From assembly GCA_020853095.1 (NCBI GenBank), contig JADYZN010000038.1, positions 1-64,000 of the forward strand: a stretch of 64,000 nt of DNA, in the 5' to 3' direction. Below are positions 63,693 through 64,000 of this stretch, in pieces. This stretch comes from Phycisphaerales bacterium (lineage in GTDB: Bacteria; Planctomycetota; Phycisphaerae; Tepidisphaerales; Tepidisphaeraceae). Made by a program: the position numbers and the translations under genes. The notes beneath the pieces were generated by a model. That model saw only the letters and a program-made list of their open reading frames with translations, did no database searches and was not told the origin of the DNA. The first letter of the stretch is position 1; each line of letters starts with the position of its first letter.

Positions 63693-64000
63693 TCAGAGGA
63701 TTCGGGCAGGGCGCGGAAAGCCCCAGTCGGCGGCGAGGCTGTCGGCGGCCAATTCGGGGTCTTCCTGATCGGTTCGGCCGCGATTGCGCAGGTGGGCGTG
63801 TGCCAGTTCGTGGGCGATGATGTATCGGGCAAAGGCGGCGGATCGAAACAGCAGAGTTCGCTTCAATACCACCGACCGACTCGGCAATCCCCGCCCCGGA
63901 GAGGCCACCGGAATGCTGGAGGCGCGGGTGGGATCATAATCGGCCAACAGAAAGGCCGGGTCGCCCACCAGATCATCGCGCACCGAAGCCGGAAGGCGCG
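63693..64000 (-). CDS. HExxH metallopeptidase-like protein, truncated at the window edge
   Basis: The frame is open to the end of the window, so only the C-terminal about 100 residues are present. YIIAHELAHAHLRNRG holds a zinc-binding HExxH, and EDPELAADSLAADWGF supplies the likely third ligand. This matches SprT/M48-like or ImmA/IrrE-like peptidases; which one cannot be told from this part. A GTG at 63983 could be an internal start. Confidence 0.6.
   Translation of the reverse strand, partial: RLPASVRDDLVGDPAFLLADYDPTRASSIPVASPGRGLPSRSVVLKRTLLFRSAAFARYIIAHELAHAHLRNRGRTDQEDPELAADSLAADWGFPRPARIL

Noticed and set aside
1-64000. CRISPR arrays, prophage or IS elements
   Set aside because: No regularly spaced repeats, no cas, integrase, transposase or phage structural genes were seen.

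Overview
The window is 64 kb of GC-rich (roughly 60 %) bacterial chromosome, densely coded on both strands, with one tRNA and no phage, IS or CRISPR. No 16S or other decisive marker is present. The mix of a CsrA homologue, a HemQ-type coproheme decarboxylase, a DUF4139 secreted protein, a PHP-glycosyltransferase fusion, orphan amino-acid genes scattered among housekeeping genes and many fused domains suggests Planctomycetota, perhaps Phycisphaerae. That placement is inference.

Layout. 1-155: nested inverted repeat. 156-3761 (-): oxidoreductase and HrpB helicase. 3872-5828 (+): YchF ATPase and NAD(P)HX dehydratase. 5881-11731 (-): aroA, histidine phosphatase, DnaJ-type chaperone, icd, a CAT-anticodon tRNA whose 5' end overlaps icd, and apgM. 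11767-15272 (+): a secreted DUF4139 protein, a CsrA-cytosine deaminase fusion and a membrane protein. 15276-18505 (-): a tight four-gene operon (GntR regulator, DapA/NanA-family lyase, and two cysteine-rich ATC-hydrolase-like proteins, the larger fused to a GT42 sialyltransferase-like domain). 18671-23998 (+): PilZ, galK, trpD and the PHP-GT4 fusion. 24043-33119 (-): MsrB-MsrA, a NucA/NuiA-like nuclease-inhibitor pair, MscS-cNMP channel, DUF3891, Trm112, HAD phosphatase and a CPA2 antiporter with USP domains. 33245-42996 (mostly +): Nudix, rhomboid, thrC, dapB, a degenerate hydrolase, RluA, MutT (-), a promoter-terminator RNA unit, pyrK-pyrD and an RHH/PIN toxin-antitoxin pair. 43028-56493: PDZ protein (-), MBL hydrolase, methyltransferase, hemQ, SagB-like oxidoreductase, proS, GroES-like, pseudo-receiver, sugar isomerase under a LacI-type operator, nfo, a parvulin lipoprotein, alaC and a LolA-like protein (-). 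56518-64000: HAD, TsaC-phosphatase fusion with rpiB, hisI-trkH (-), pgk-rpe, an M20 amidohydrolase (-) and an edge-truncated HExxH protein (-).

How genes work together. pgk, rpe, rpiB, apgM and icd are central carbon metabolism. thrC-dapB, aroA, trpD, hisI and pyrK-pyrD are single or paired biosynthetic steps. Best candidates for undescribed biology: the CsrA-deaminase fusion (13926-14609); the GntR-controlled operon with two paralogous cysteine-rich proteins and a GT42-like domain (15276-18540); the TsaC fusion to a phosphatase with the arginine-phosphatase signature (57231-58355); and the structured short RNA between a consensus promoter and an intrinsic terminator, flanked by perfect DnaA boxes (39969-40196).
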